Origin: Hyphomicrobiales bacterium
Lineage (GTDB): Bacteria > Pseudomonadota > Alphaproteobacteria > Rhizobiales > Xanthobacteraceae
DNA length: 64,000 nucleotides
Assembly (NCBI GenBank): GCA_017305665.1
Contig: JAFKKH010000024.1
Coordinates: 1 to 64,000 of the forward strand
Direction of reading: 5' to 3'
Positions 51,276-58,372 of this stretch are shown piece after piece. The translations under genes were made by a program, and so were the position numbers. The first letter of the stretch is position 1. Every line of letters begins with the position of its first letter. Under the pieces are notes generated by a model. That model was not told the origin of the DNA. It saw nothing but the letters and a program-made list of their open reading frames with translations, and did not search any database.

Positions 51276-52175
51276 TCAATTCGGAGCGAGGACCTGGAAG
51301 GTTTCGCCATTGACGGTGATCTCGCGGACCATCAGGCGGTCGAGATCCTTTGCGCTGATCCGCGCCGGGAACGCATCGCCAAACTCGACCACGGCGGTCA
51401 CCGGCGCCGGCTGACCGTCCTTGCCGTCGCGACCGGCCCTGCCCTGCGGACCGGCTTCACCACGCGGGCCGGTCCTGCCGTCCTGGCCATCCTTGCCGTC
51501 GGCGCCCGGCGATCCATCCTTGCCGTCGGCGCCGGGTGGTCCGACGACATTGCCAACCTGCTCGGTTGAACCGTCGGTCATGGTGAGCGTCAGGACGCCA
51601 TCGACGATCTTTCCTGAGACGATCGAGCGCCCGGCGATGCCATCGCGGCCGTCGCGACCGTCCTTTCCATCGGAGCCGTTGCGACCATCGAGACCCCGGA
51701 CCCGGCCGAGCTCGAATGTCCGACCATTCGTTAGCGAGACCTGAAGATCGCCAGCGTCGCTCACTGCCAGATCGGCAACCCCGACGCCGTCGGCTCCATC
51801 CTTGCCGTCGACGCCGTCGCGGCCAGGCTGACCATCCTTGCCATCGGCACCGGGCGGGCCGTCCTTGCCGTCCGCTCCATCCTTGCCGTCGACTCCGTCT
51901 CGGCCAGGCTGACCGTCTTTGCCATTGACGCCGGGCGGGCCGTTCTTGCCGTCGGCACCATCTTTGCCGTCGACGCCATCGCGACCCGGCGCGCCATCCT
52001 TGCCGTCCCGGCCGGATGCACCATCGCGACCGTCACGCACAAGCGGCTTTTGCTCGAGCGCACGAATCCGGTTGGCCAGCGCCTCGACCAGACCGATCGT
52101 GCGCTCCAGCAACGACACCGGCTTTTTTGGCGGCTGCGGCTCGCCACGCGCGAGCATGACGGGAGCTTTAGACAT
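51276..52175 (-). CDS. Collagen-like triple-helix protein between portal and protease genes
   Basis: This 299-residue protein has an N-terminal helix (LLERTIGLVEALANRIRALE, about residues 22-41) that could trimerise. Three Gly-X-Y blocks follow (about 46-131, 161-182 and 212-255), separated by two small beta domains, with a C-terminal beta domain. The first block contains a 27-residue higher-order repeat (starting GRDGVDGKDGADG at about 64, 91 and, partly, 118), visible as 81-bp repeats in DNA. It overlaps the portal gene by 8 bp. A virion surface fibre is likely; the location is unusual for such a protein. Confidence 0.85.
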   Translation of the reverse strand: MSKAPVMLARGEPQPPKKPVSLLERTIGLVEALANRIRALEQKPLVRDGRDGASGRDGKDGAPGRDGVDGKDGADGKNGPPGVNGKDGQPGRDGVDGKDGADGKDGPPGADGKDGQPGRDGVDGKDGADGVGVADLAVSDAGDLQVSLTNGRTFELGRVRGLDGRNGSDGKDGRDGRDGIAGRSIVSGKIVDGVLTLTMTDGSTEQVGNVVGPPGADGKDGSPGADGKDGQDGRTGPRGEAGPQGRAGRDGKDGQPAPVTAVVEFGDAFPARISAKDLDRLMVREITVNGETFQVLAPN

Positions 52176-53601
52176 TCGCTGGCTCGCCCATCAGCTGTTC
52201 AATTGCATAGAGTTGCCGACCGAGACGCGCTTGTGTCTCTTCGTCCTCGCCGATCTCCGGCTCCGGAGGGGCGTCGTCGCTATCCGGATCCGCTGGGTCC
52301 GCCGGCGCCGACGCTCCGGGCGCTGCAGCTGCCGACGCCGTGCCGTCGGCGATCCGTTCAAGCGTGACGTTCTGTGACTGCATGACGTGGATGTCGCCAT
52401 CCGCGCCGATCGTGTTCTCGTCCTCGAGCTCGAGCACGCGGTTCGGCGAATAGGCGCCGATGCCAACCATGTCCTTGTAGTAGGCCACGCGCGCCGCCAT
52501 GTCGCCTCGCATCAGACCGCGCATATCGATCTTGGTGTAAAGCTTCTGCCGGTTTTGTCCGAAGAGCTTGTATTCGGCTTCATCCTCGAACCGCTTCACC
52601 CAGGGCGAGATGCTGTCGACGACGACTTCAATGCCCTGGGACTCGATGTTGGTGAATGTCGCGCGCAGGAGGTGCTGCACCTTGTGCGGAGGAACACCGA
52701 ACCAACGGCAGATTTCCTCGACCAGATACTGATGCACATCGATCAACTGGGAATCGCGAGCGTTGAAACCGAGCGGTTTCCAATCGGCGTCGTTGTCGAG
52801 GAACGCCGTGCGGTTGGCGTTGTTCGGCCCTTTATAGAGCTGCTCGAACTCTGCCTTCTGGCGCTTCAAACCGTCGATCTTCAACGGCTTTTTGTTGACG
52901 ACAACGCCGGCGGGATTCATGCCGTTGCCGAAGAACGAGGCACCGAACAACTGTGCCGCGCGCGCCCAACCGAGCGACTGCCCGGCATAGGCAATGACGT
53001 TCACGCCGACCGGGCCCTCTCCGAAGCCTCGGATGTGGAACATGTTGGCTGCGGCGAGGATCGTCGATGGCCCCTGCGTCGTACCGCGGGTGTCGATCTC
53101 GTAATAGAGATCACCGACATCGATCCGCGTTCCGTAGCCATCGACAGCCGGCTCGATCGCCCTGCAAACGGTTACGCGCTCGGGATGAATCGGCCACATC
53201 GCAAACGGTCGCATGGCCTGGTCAGGCTCGATCTCGGCATAGCCGTTGCCCCAGCGCAGCGCCCAGTGCGTCAACGTCTCACGAAACTGAAACGACGACC
53301 ACTCTTTCGAGGGTCGCTTCCAAAGCAGATAATCCACGCCGTGCGACGACTGGATCTCCGGACCTTTCTTCCCATCCTTCTTCACGTGCCAGGGCAGCAC
53401 CGCGACGGTCTGGGACAGATAGCGGAGACAGGCCCACACGGTTGCGATCGTCACCGCCGTATCGGGGGTGATCGCGACGCCAGCCAGCGTCCGGATCGGG
53501 TTCGCCACGCGCGACGCGCCAGGACGGCGCGGCTCGCCCGTGAGGCGGTTCGCGATCGAGGCGAGGCTGAAACCGATGCTGTCGCGGAGACCTTCGAACA
53601 T
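52168..53601 (-). CDS. HK97-family portal protein
   Basis: This 477-residue portal protein forms the DNA entry vertex. Family segments are TIATVWACLRYLSQTVAVLP, LLWKRPSKEWSSFQFRETL, WALRWGNGYAEIEPD, FFGNGMNPAGVV and LVEEICRWFGVPPHKVQHLL. A Pro/Ala/Asp-rich C-terminal tail follows residue 425. The ATG at 53601 overlaps the large-terminase stop (TGATG). Confidence 0.93.
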   Translation of the reverse strand: MFEGLRDSIGFSLASIANRLTGEPRRPGASRVANPIRTLAGVAITPDTAVTIATVWACLRYLSQTVAVLPWHVKKDGKKGPEIQSSHGVDYLLWKRPSKEWSSFQFRETLTHWALRWGNGYAEIEPDQAMRPFAMWPIHPERVTVCRAIEPAVDGYGTRIDVGDLYYEIDTRGTTQGPSTILAAANMFHIRGFGEGPVGVNVIAYAGQSLGWARAAQLFGASFFGNGMNPAGVVVNKKPLKIDGLKRQKAEFEQLYKGPNNANRTAFLDNDADWKPLGFNARDSQLIDVHQYLVEEICRWFGVPPHKVQHLLRATFTNIESQGIEVVVDSISPWVKRFEDEAEYKLFGQNRQKLYTKIDMRGLMRGDMAARVAYYKDMVGIGAYSPNRVLELEDENTIGADGDIHVMQSQNVTLERIADGTASAAAAPGASAPADPADPDSDDAPPEPEIGEDEETQARLGRQLYAIEQLMGEPANV

Positions 53602-55625
53602 CAATAAACCATTTCGTCCTGATCGAGCGTCGCGAGACGTTGATTGAAACGCTGCCGCATCTCTTCGAAGCGAGGATGCTGCGGATCGCGCAGGATCGCC
53701 GCCTCTTCGTCGAGCGATAACGACGATTCATCGCCCGTTTTCCGCAAGAGCGCAGTCCCGTTCGGGGTCAAAATTAGCTTGCCCGCCTGCTCCACCATGA
53801 AAACCGGCATCATCTCGACGCGCAGCCGCGGTCCGATCGGCTCGAAGTCATCGTCGAAACTCGCAACGGTGGCGTTGCCACCGGCGTTGACGACATACTG
53901 CAGATATTGCTGCAGATGCTCTTTGCCTTCGAGGCCGACCTCGTCGCCCATTGTGTCAAAGACTGACTGGCCCATGGCTTCCGGGTTGCGCGACATCATC
54001 CAGACCCCGTTCATCAGCGCCGCCCAAGGGTCGATCTTGGCGTCGCCGGCATTCTGTTTCGTGGCGCGGATCGCGGTCGCGAGCGGTTCGATCTTCACGT
54101 TGCCGACGCACCAGTCCATCAACGAAGACTTGCCGTGGCGAAGCGTGCCGTTCTGCAGCTTGCGCTCCGCGGTCTTGATGGCATTCATCATGCCGAAGCC
54201 CTGCGGCGCGCCGATCAAAAGCTCGTTCTCGACAGTCACGTCGACGTCGGGATCTGCGAGAGCCTCGACCATTTCACCCAGACCGGCGGGGTCGACGGCG
54301 ACAGCGCCAAGCAATCCGCGATCCTTGACTGTCTTCACGATCTCGACGATCTCGACGATGTCGGCACCGGCGGTCTCATAGATCGTCAACTCTCCCGCGG
54401 CCTTAAAATCCTGCAGCCGCGATGCGATCGACTGTCTACGCTCGAGCACGCCCGCGTGACACCAGGCATGCGACCAGGACAACCAATCCCGCGATCCGAT
54501 CTCGCGACCAAGAACGTTCGCGCCGTAAAGGTCGTCGAGGCCTCCACCATCAAGCGAAACAATTACAACCTCGCAATGGTCGAGGATGTAATCGAGCGTG
54601 ATCTGTTCATCCTCGCCTTGCGCCCAATACGCGGCTCCGGCCCAGCCGTCGGTCTTCATGCCGACGCCCATCTCGATGTTGAGATGCTGGCTTGCCCAAA
54701 TTCGGATGGCCTGGTCGTTTTTTGCGCGCTCGGTTTCCCAATCGGCGATGAGGCTGTTGAGATGCACGGACCTCCCAAGGTTCGGCATTACCATCGGCCA
54801 GTTCGTCGGGTCTTGCCACTTCGCCTTGTCTTTGGCGATATCGGCTGGGTACTCATACGTGATCGGAAGTAGCGGGCGATGAACCTTGCCGCGGAAATCG
54901 CCATTCCTGATCTTGCGCGCGTTGACCAGTTCATCCTTGAACGCACCCGCCGGAATATCATCTGGCATCGTGGTCGGCATCAACAGCAGGCCTTCGGGCG
55001 TCTTCTCCAATCCACCACGGATCTGGCGAAGCACCTTCGCCGCATGCGGGTTGCGACCCAGCAAGTGAAGCTCTTCCAGGACGGCGAAGATCAGGATTGT
55101 CCCCGTCAGGATGTTGACGTCGAACGTCTTGATCTTCAGTTCGGTGTGGGTGACCAGATCCTCAATCGTCTTGACGTGATCACGCGTCCGGAAACGGCGC
55201 TTCAGATCGGCCGAGGCCTCGATCATACCGACGGCCTTGTCGTAGGCGTTCTCAGCGATCGCCTGCGTCGGCCCGATGAAAAGCCCCTCGGCACGAGGAC
55301 GCTTGTTCATCAGCAGCAGCGCGATCAGCAGCCCTGCAACGTAGGTTGTCTTGGACTGCCCCTTCGGGAGCAGCATCAGGATATCGCGGATGAGGCGTAT
55401 CGACTCATCCGGAAACCACGATCCGAACGCGACGCGGACGATCTCACGAAACCACGGACCGCACGCTTCCTTCATGCGAGGTAGCCCCGGCACGTCGGGC
55501 AACCGGAGCTCGTCGAAGATGGCGAGACCCATGTCGGCCTCGGCCTGGTTTAACGGAAGGTCCGGGATCAGGGACCGACCGTCACGGATGCGCTCGCCCC
55601 AATCGGGGCAGCTCAGGTCCCACAT
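53601..55625 (-). CDS. Terminase large subunit
   Basis: This 674-residue packaging motor has an ATPase domain with Walker A LLPKGQSKTTYVAGLLIALL at about residues 85-105. A Walker B-like ILIFAVLEELHLLG contains the acidic catalytic pair. The nuclease domain includes VIVSLDGGGLDDLYG and AVDPAGLGEMVEAL, the acidic metal-binding segments. Length and motif spacing fit HK97-type large terminases. Its start overlaps the small-subunit stop (TGATG). Confidence 0.92.
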   Translation of the reverse strand: MWDLSCPDWGERIRDGRSLIPDLPLNQAEADMGLAIFDELRLPDVPGLPRMKEACGPWFREIVRVAFGSWFPDESIRLIRDILMLLPKGQSKTTYVAGLLIALLLMNKRPRAEGLFIGPTQAIAENAYDKAVGMIEASADLKRRFRTRDHVKTIEDLVTHTELKIKTFDVNILTGTILIFAVLEELHLLGRNPHAAKVLRQIRGGLEKTPEGLLLMPTTMPDDIPAGAFKDELVNARKIRNGDFRGKVHRPLLPITYEYPADIAKDKAKWQDPTNWPMVMPNLGRSVHLNSLIADWETERAKNDQAIRIWASQHLNIEMGVGMKTDGWAGAAYWAQGEDEQITLDYILDHCEVVIVSLDGGGLDDLYGANVLGREIGSRDWLSWSHAWCHAGVLERRQSIASRLQDFKAAGELTIYETAGADIVEIVEIVKTVKDRGLLGAVAVDPAGLGEMVEALADPDVDVTVENELLIGAPQGFGMMNAIKTAERKLQNGTLRHGKSSLMDWCVGNVKIEPLATAIRATKQNAGDAKIDPWAALMNGVWMMSRNPEAMGQSVFDTMGDEVGLEGKEHLQQYLQYVVNAGGNATVASFDDDFEPIGPRLRVEMMPVFMVEQAGKLILTPNGTALLRKTGDESSLSLDEEAAILRDPQHPRFEEMRQRFNQRLATLDQDEMVY

Positions 55626-56101
55626 CAGTTGGGCTTATCACTCTGGCGTTGCGCCATTAGGTTGCCGAGCGTCGAACCAGCATCAGGCTTCAGTGCTGCG
55701 GCGAGCGCCGCTTCCTTCTTGCCGAGCTTAGGGGTCTTCTCGCTCTTCTGCGGTTGCGACGTTTGGCCGAAGAGCATCAGGTCGTTGTCCTTGAGTACGT
55801 CACGGAACTCGCGGCCCGCCGCGACATTGCCGGCCATGAACAGTTCCCAGAGTTTCGTCAGCAGGTTCGCATTTAACCGGTCGCGCGCGACATCCCGGTA
55901 TTTCAGCTCTGAAAAATAATGCTTCCGCAGAGTCGGCTGGGTGATGTACAGCGCCGCCGCGATTCGCGCGTTTCCCCAGCCCGCCGCCACCAACATGCTG
56001 ACTCGATTCCGGTTTTGTTGGCTCGCCACATGTTCCGGTCGACCACGCTGGCCCCAGTTGGCCGGCACTGGATCACCGAACAGGTCAAAAATCTGATCCA
56101 C
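55625..56101 (-). CDS. Terminase small subunit
   Basis: This DNA-recognition subunit of about 158 residues starts at GTG 56101 (VDQIFDLFGDPVPANWGQRG). The helix-turn-helix is GWGNARIAAALYITQPTLRK, followed by the helical oligomerisation part (LLTKLWELFMAGNVAAGREF) and a Lys/Ala tail. Family members begin with a short EDLFG-type peptide before RGRPEH, supporting the GTG start over the ATG at 56179, which has no spaced ribosome site. Confidence 0.8.
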   Translation of the reverse strand: MDQIFDLFGDPVPANWGQRGRPEHVASQQNRNRVSMLVAAGWGNARIAAALYITQPTLRKHYFSELKYRDVARDRLNANLLTKLWELFMAGNVAAGREFRDVLKDNDLMLFGQTSQPQKSEKTPKLGKKEAALAAALKPDAGSTLGNLMAQRQSDKPN

Positions 56102-56162
56102 GAGAAAAAAATCCCTGGCTGAGGACCCATGCGGTTGCCGCCCCTGCGGGTCCAGAGATTGA

Positions 56163-56507
56163 CTACCCCCCCTGCCCATCCTTTCGGGCCGTCCGGGCCA
56201 TAACGCCTTTCAGCGTGTTGTGCTGCGTGCAAAGGCATTGGCCGTTGTCGGGGTCATATAGTGCGCCACCGTCTGCGCGCTCGATGATGTGATCGGCGAT
56301 CATCCGATCACCGCGTGCGGCAGAGCGTTGGCAACGCCTGCCGTTCTCAACCCACTGGCATTGCCACTGCGCGCGCCGGCAAACGACCAAACGCCACGCC
56401 TTGTGCTCTGCGGTCTGCAGCTCGGCATCCGCACGCTTTGGCTGTGGCATCACGGTGTAGCCGCTCGATCTTGGCACCAGCGGCTTGAGCGTCGTGATCT
56501 TCACCAT
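56163..56507 (-). CDS. HNH endonuclease next to terminase
   Basis: This 114-residue HNH nuclease has cysteines in CRRAQWQCQW and RRCQRSAARG, the HNH core RMIADHIIERADGGALYDPD, and NGQCLCTQHNTLKG. HNH proteins beside terminases assist cos cleavage in many HK97-like phages, so a cos-type packaging mechanism is likely. A G/C-rich tract at about 56160-56180 is one possible cos site, not verified. Confidence 0.88.
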   Translation of the reverse strand: MVKITTLKPLVPRSSGYTVMPQPKRADAELQTAEHKAWRLVVCRRAQWQCQWVENGRRCQRSAARGDRMIADHIIERADGGALYDPDNGQCLCTQHNTLKGVMARTARKDGQGG

Positions 56508-56585
56508 CTAAACCTAAGGGGGCCGCACAGCCCGCTAAGACCGGCGGCCCAAGTCTAGGGAGGAAACGCCCAAGGAGGGCAGCGA

Positions 56586-56677
56586 CGTCATCAGCTTGAC
56601 GGATTGGATACCGTGGCAATTCCCAGCGTGAACACGCCTTAGCCGTGATTCCCACAACGGCGCGCTAGCTGATGACG
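56586..56677. other. Perfect 11-bp inverted repeat enclosing 70 bases
   Basis: CGTCATCAGCT (56586-56596) and AGCTGATGACG (56667-56677) are perfect complements. Inside are a smaller pair GTGG/CCAC and a hairpin GCGT/ACGC, so RNA from either strand could fold into a branched structure of 92 bases. It lies in the untranslated gap between the nusG-like and HNH genes (56508-56950), which otherwise contains an imperfect hairpin at 56702-56730 and the terminator at 56827-56858. It may belong to a cos region or be a small RNA. Confidence 0.4.
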
Positions 56678-56826
56678 CCGCACACCCTATGCAAACGAAA
56701 ACGCCGGCCCGTGAGCATACGGACCGGCGCTATTCCCTGAAGAGCAACAATCGAAGATGTTTACATGGCTTGTCTCCGGTCAGTCGGCCGCAAGGCGAAT
56801 GCGGCAGCCTGTAACCTACGCGCGCT

Positions 56827-56858
56827 AAAGCCCGGCACGTTTCCGTGACCGGGCTTTT
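56827..56858. terminator. Strong bidirectional terminator after the NusG-like gene
   Basis: The stem AAAGCCCGGCACG / CGTG-A-CCGGGCTTT has a TTTC loop and one bulged A, flanked by A- and T-runs. It separates the control/early region from packaging and head genes, so late transcription must start after it or be antiterminated through it. Confidence 0.88.
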
Positions 56859-56950
56859 GTCATGATTACTTTGGGCACATTGACGGCTGGGGAAGAGTGA
56901 TCTCTTCGATGGCGTCCGTTCCGGCGTTTCCGCTTTTCAGCAGTTCGGTA

Positions 56951-57598
56951 CTAGGACAGTCCCAAGGCGCGCATCAAGGTCTGATTCCGTCCCTCCGAGT
57001 CAAGGTCTAGTAGGTCGTCGAAGGCGGACCATGCACGGGTTGTTATGATCTCGGCGCGCAGGTCAGCCTCGGTGATCGGCTTCCGCGCAGGCCGCTTGGC
57101 AGTTTTGCGCCGGCCCTTCCAGCGTCGCTTCTTCTTCGACTTGCCGCGCACTGGCTCGGGATCGGGCTCGGGTTCAGCATCCGGCACTTCGATCACGATC
57201 GGCCGCTTCTGATTTTCAACGCGGCGAACGATGTCGATCTCCGCGTCCGTCAATGAGCCGACGATCGCAATGATGCCCGGCGTGTCAGCGACCCAACGCC
57301 AGTGCTGAATGCTCGGCCACATGAACACGAAGATGTAGCCGGAGAACAGCGGGACGCGTCGATCGAACTTGCGACCGCGCTTGACGACGGTTTCGTCGAC
57401 CTCCGGAATGTAAATCCCGAATCGGTGCTTGACTAACTCGGCCGCCACATCGGCCTGCGCTGATGCGAATACCTCGACCGCGTACCATCTTGGATCCGTG
57501 CCTGGGATGATTTCCGCGATCTGCGGATCACGCGGTTCGAAGGGCTTCGCCAGCGCCGCCATGACTTCTGGCGAGAACGCGTCCGACAGCGGTTTCAT
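56951..57598 (-). CDS. Phage NusG-like (NGN-domain) transcription factor without a visible KOW domain
   Basis: This 215-residue protein has an NGN domain at about residues 38-113: RWYAVEVFASAQADVAAELV, HRFGIYIPEVDETVVKRGRK, RRVPLFSGYIFVFMW and TPGIIAIVG. All are matched to NusG/RfaH consensus positions (WYAV, PLFPGYIFV, TPGV). Instead of a C-terminal KOW domain it has an acidic Pro-Asp linker (138-150), a strongly basic stretch (151-173) and a helical end. It should bind RNA polymerase beta' clamp helices. Its place between early genes and a terminator suggests antitermination of the late operon. Confidence 0.78.
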   Translation of the reverse strand: MKPLSDAFSPEVMAALAKPFEPRDPQIAEIIPGTDPRWYAVEVFASAQADVAAELVKHRFGIYIPEVDETVVKRGRKFDRRVPLFSGYIFVFMWPSIQHWRWVADTPGIIAIVGSLTDAEIDIVRRVENQKRPIVIEVPDAEPEPDPEPVRGKSKKKRRWKGRRKTAKRPARKPITEADLRAEIITTRAWSAFDDLLDLDSEGRNQTLMRALGLS

Positions 57599-57682
57599 TC
57601 AAGAGCTCCAACATCTCGATTTTCCCTGTCGATTTGCTGGCCGTCAGAACCTGTTCCTATCCGGAACCGGTTGTCGTCTGAG

Positions 57683-57707
57683 AAACGGTACCAATTCGGA
57701 ACCGTTT
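57683..57707. promoter_or_regulatory. Operator-like inverted repeat upstream of the nusG-like gene
   Basis: AAACGGTACC (57683-57692) and GGAACCGTTT (57698-57707) form 10-bp arms with one mismatch around AATTC. A related half-site CCGGAACCGGTT begins at 57661. The element lies about 85-110 bases upstream of the nusG-like start. Confidence 0.5.
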
Positions 57708-57820
57708 ATTTCGCAGGGAGGATGATCGGGAGCTTGCCCAGAGCTCTCAAATCATCTTCCCGTTCAAGAAAGCATTGGGACACAAGGCTTTCTTAAAACC
57801 ATTGGGAACTTGGGAAGAAT

Positions 57821-57893
57821 GGGAGCTTATTTTCCGTTACGTGATGATGTGCCCGCGCGCACGCGCACATGTGACGTAGTGGAATTAGCTCCC
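57821..57893. other. 73-bp imperfect dyad with flanking GGGAGCTT repeats (origin or switch candidate)
   Basis: The left arm starts GGGAGCTTAT and the right arm ends ATTAGCTCCC. Within them TACGT/ACGTA (57838-57842 and 57874-57878) and ATGTGC/GCACAT (57847-57852 and 57865-57870) also pair. Further copies lie outside: GGGAGCTT at 57728-57735 and AAGCTCCC at 57905-57912. So two copies in each orientation flank the dyad centre. This gap (57599-57976) contains no gene. Confidence 0.55.
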
Positions 57894-57976
57894 GAACCGC
57901 CCACAAGCTCCCAACTCACGAAAATTCAGATACTTAAACGCGGGAGGATATGATCCGTTTTGGGAGGATGGGAGGA

Positions 57977-58372
57977 TCAAGGTGGACTTCGAACCTGAGG
58001 AAGTGATTTTCTAAATCGCTCGCGAGCATCAAACTGAGCCTTGTCGCGAAGATGCGACGTCAATTCTTCGATGATAATTTCCCGAACGTCATTGGTGTAA
58101 CGGAACCATTCGCCGTGCCGCCGAAAGTGGGTGAGACGTCTATGAACAGCCCGCTCGCGCTCGCGATCGCCTTCAATCTCAGCGACTAAACGCAAGATCG
58201 TTGGTGAACCCGTCTGTAAACAGAACAGACGCTTATAGGTGCTCGTGGCTATTCCGCATTTGATGCTCTGCGTTGTTTCGCAGAAGATAAAATACATCTT
58301 CTGTCTCAATCGAAGGGGAATGCTTTTGCGGGCAATGGGCTTTCGGCGCCGTTCCACTTCAAATCTCGACAT
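57977..58372 (-). CDS. GIY-YIG / T5orf172-type nuclease-fold protein
   Basis: This 131-residue protein has MYFIFCETTQSIKCGIATST as the modified GIY-YIG opening, YKRLFCLQTGSPTILRLVAE as the following Arg helix and RERERAVHRRLTHFRRHGEW with FRYT, matching the T5orf172/MUG113 group. The YIF...KCG version of the motif is that group's pattern. The ATG at 58372 has GGAGG six bases upstream and overlaps the end of the helicase gene. A nuclease activity is possible but unproven. Confidence 0.75.
   Translation of the reverse strand: MSRFEVERRRKPIARKSIPLRLRQKMYFIFCETTQSIKCGIATSTYKRLFCLQTGSPTILRLVAEIEGDRERERAVHRRLTHFRRHGEWFRYTNDVREIIIEELTSHLRDKAQFDARERFRKSLPQVRSPP

Noticed and set aside
51420-52040. 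Regular short repeats resembling a CRISPR or minisatellite
   Set aside because: Repeats are in frame, encode Gly-X-Y triplets and lack constant spacers; they are coding repeats of the collagen-like gene.
56347-56655. 102-codon minus-strand open frame overlapping the HNH start
   Set aside because: It overlaps the HNH gene out of frame for half its length and shows no family motif; HNH coding is clear.
56661-56705. CTGATGA followed by GAAA, reminiscent of a hammerhead ribozyme core
   Set aside because: No stem II forms between the two boxes and no matching stem I flanks are present; the CTGATGA is explained by the inverted repeat.
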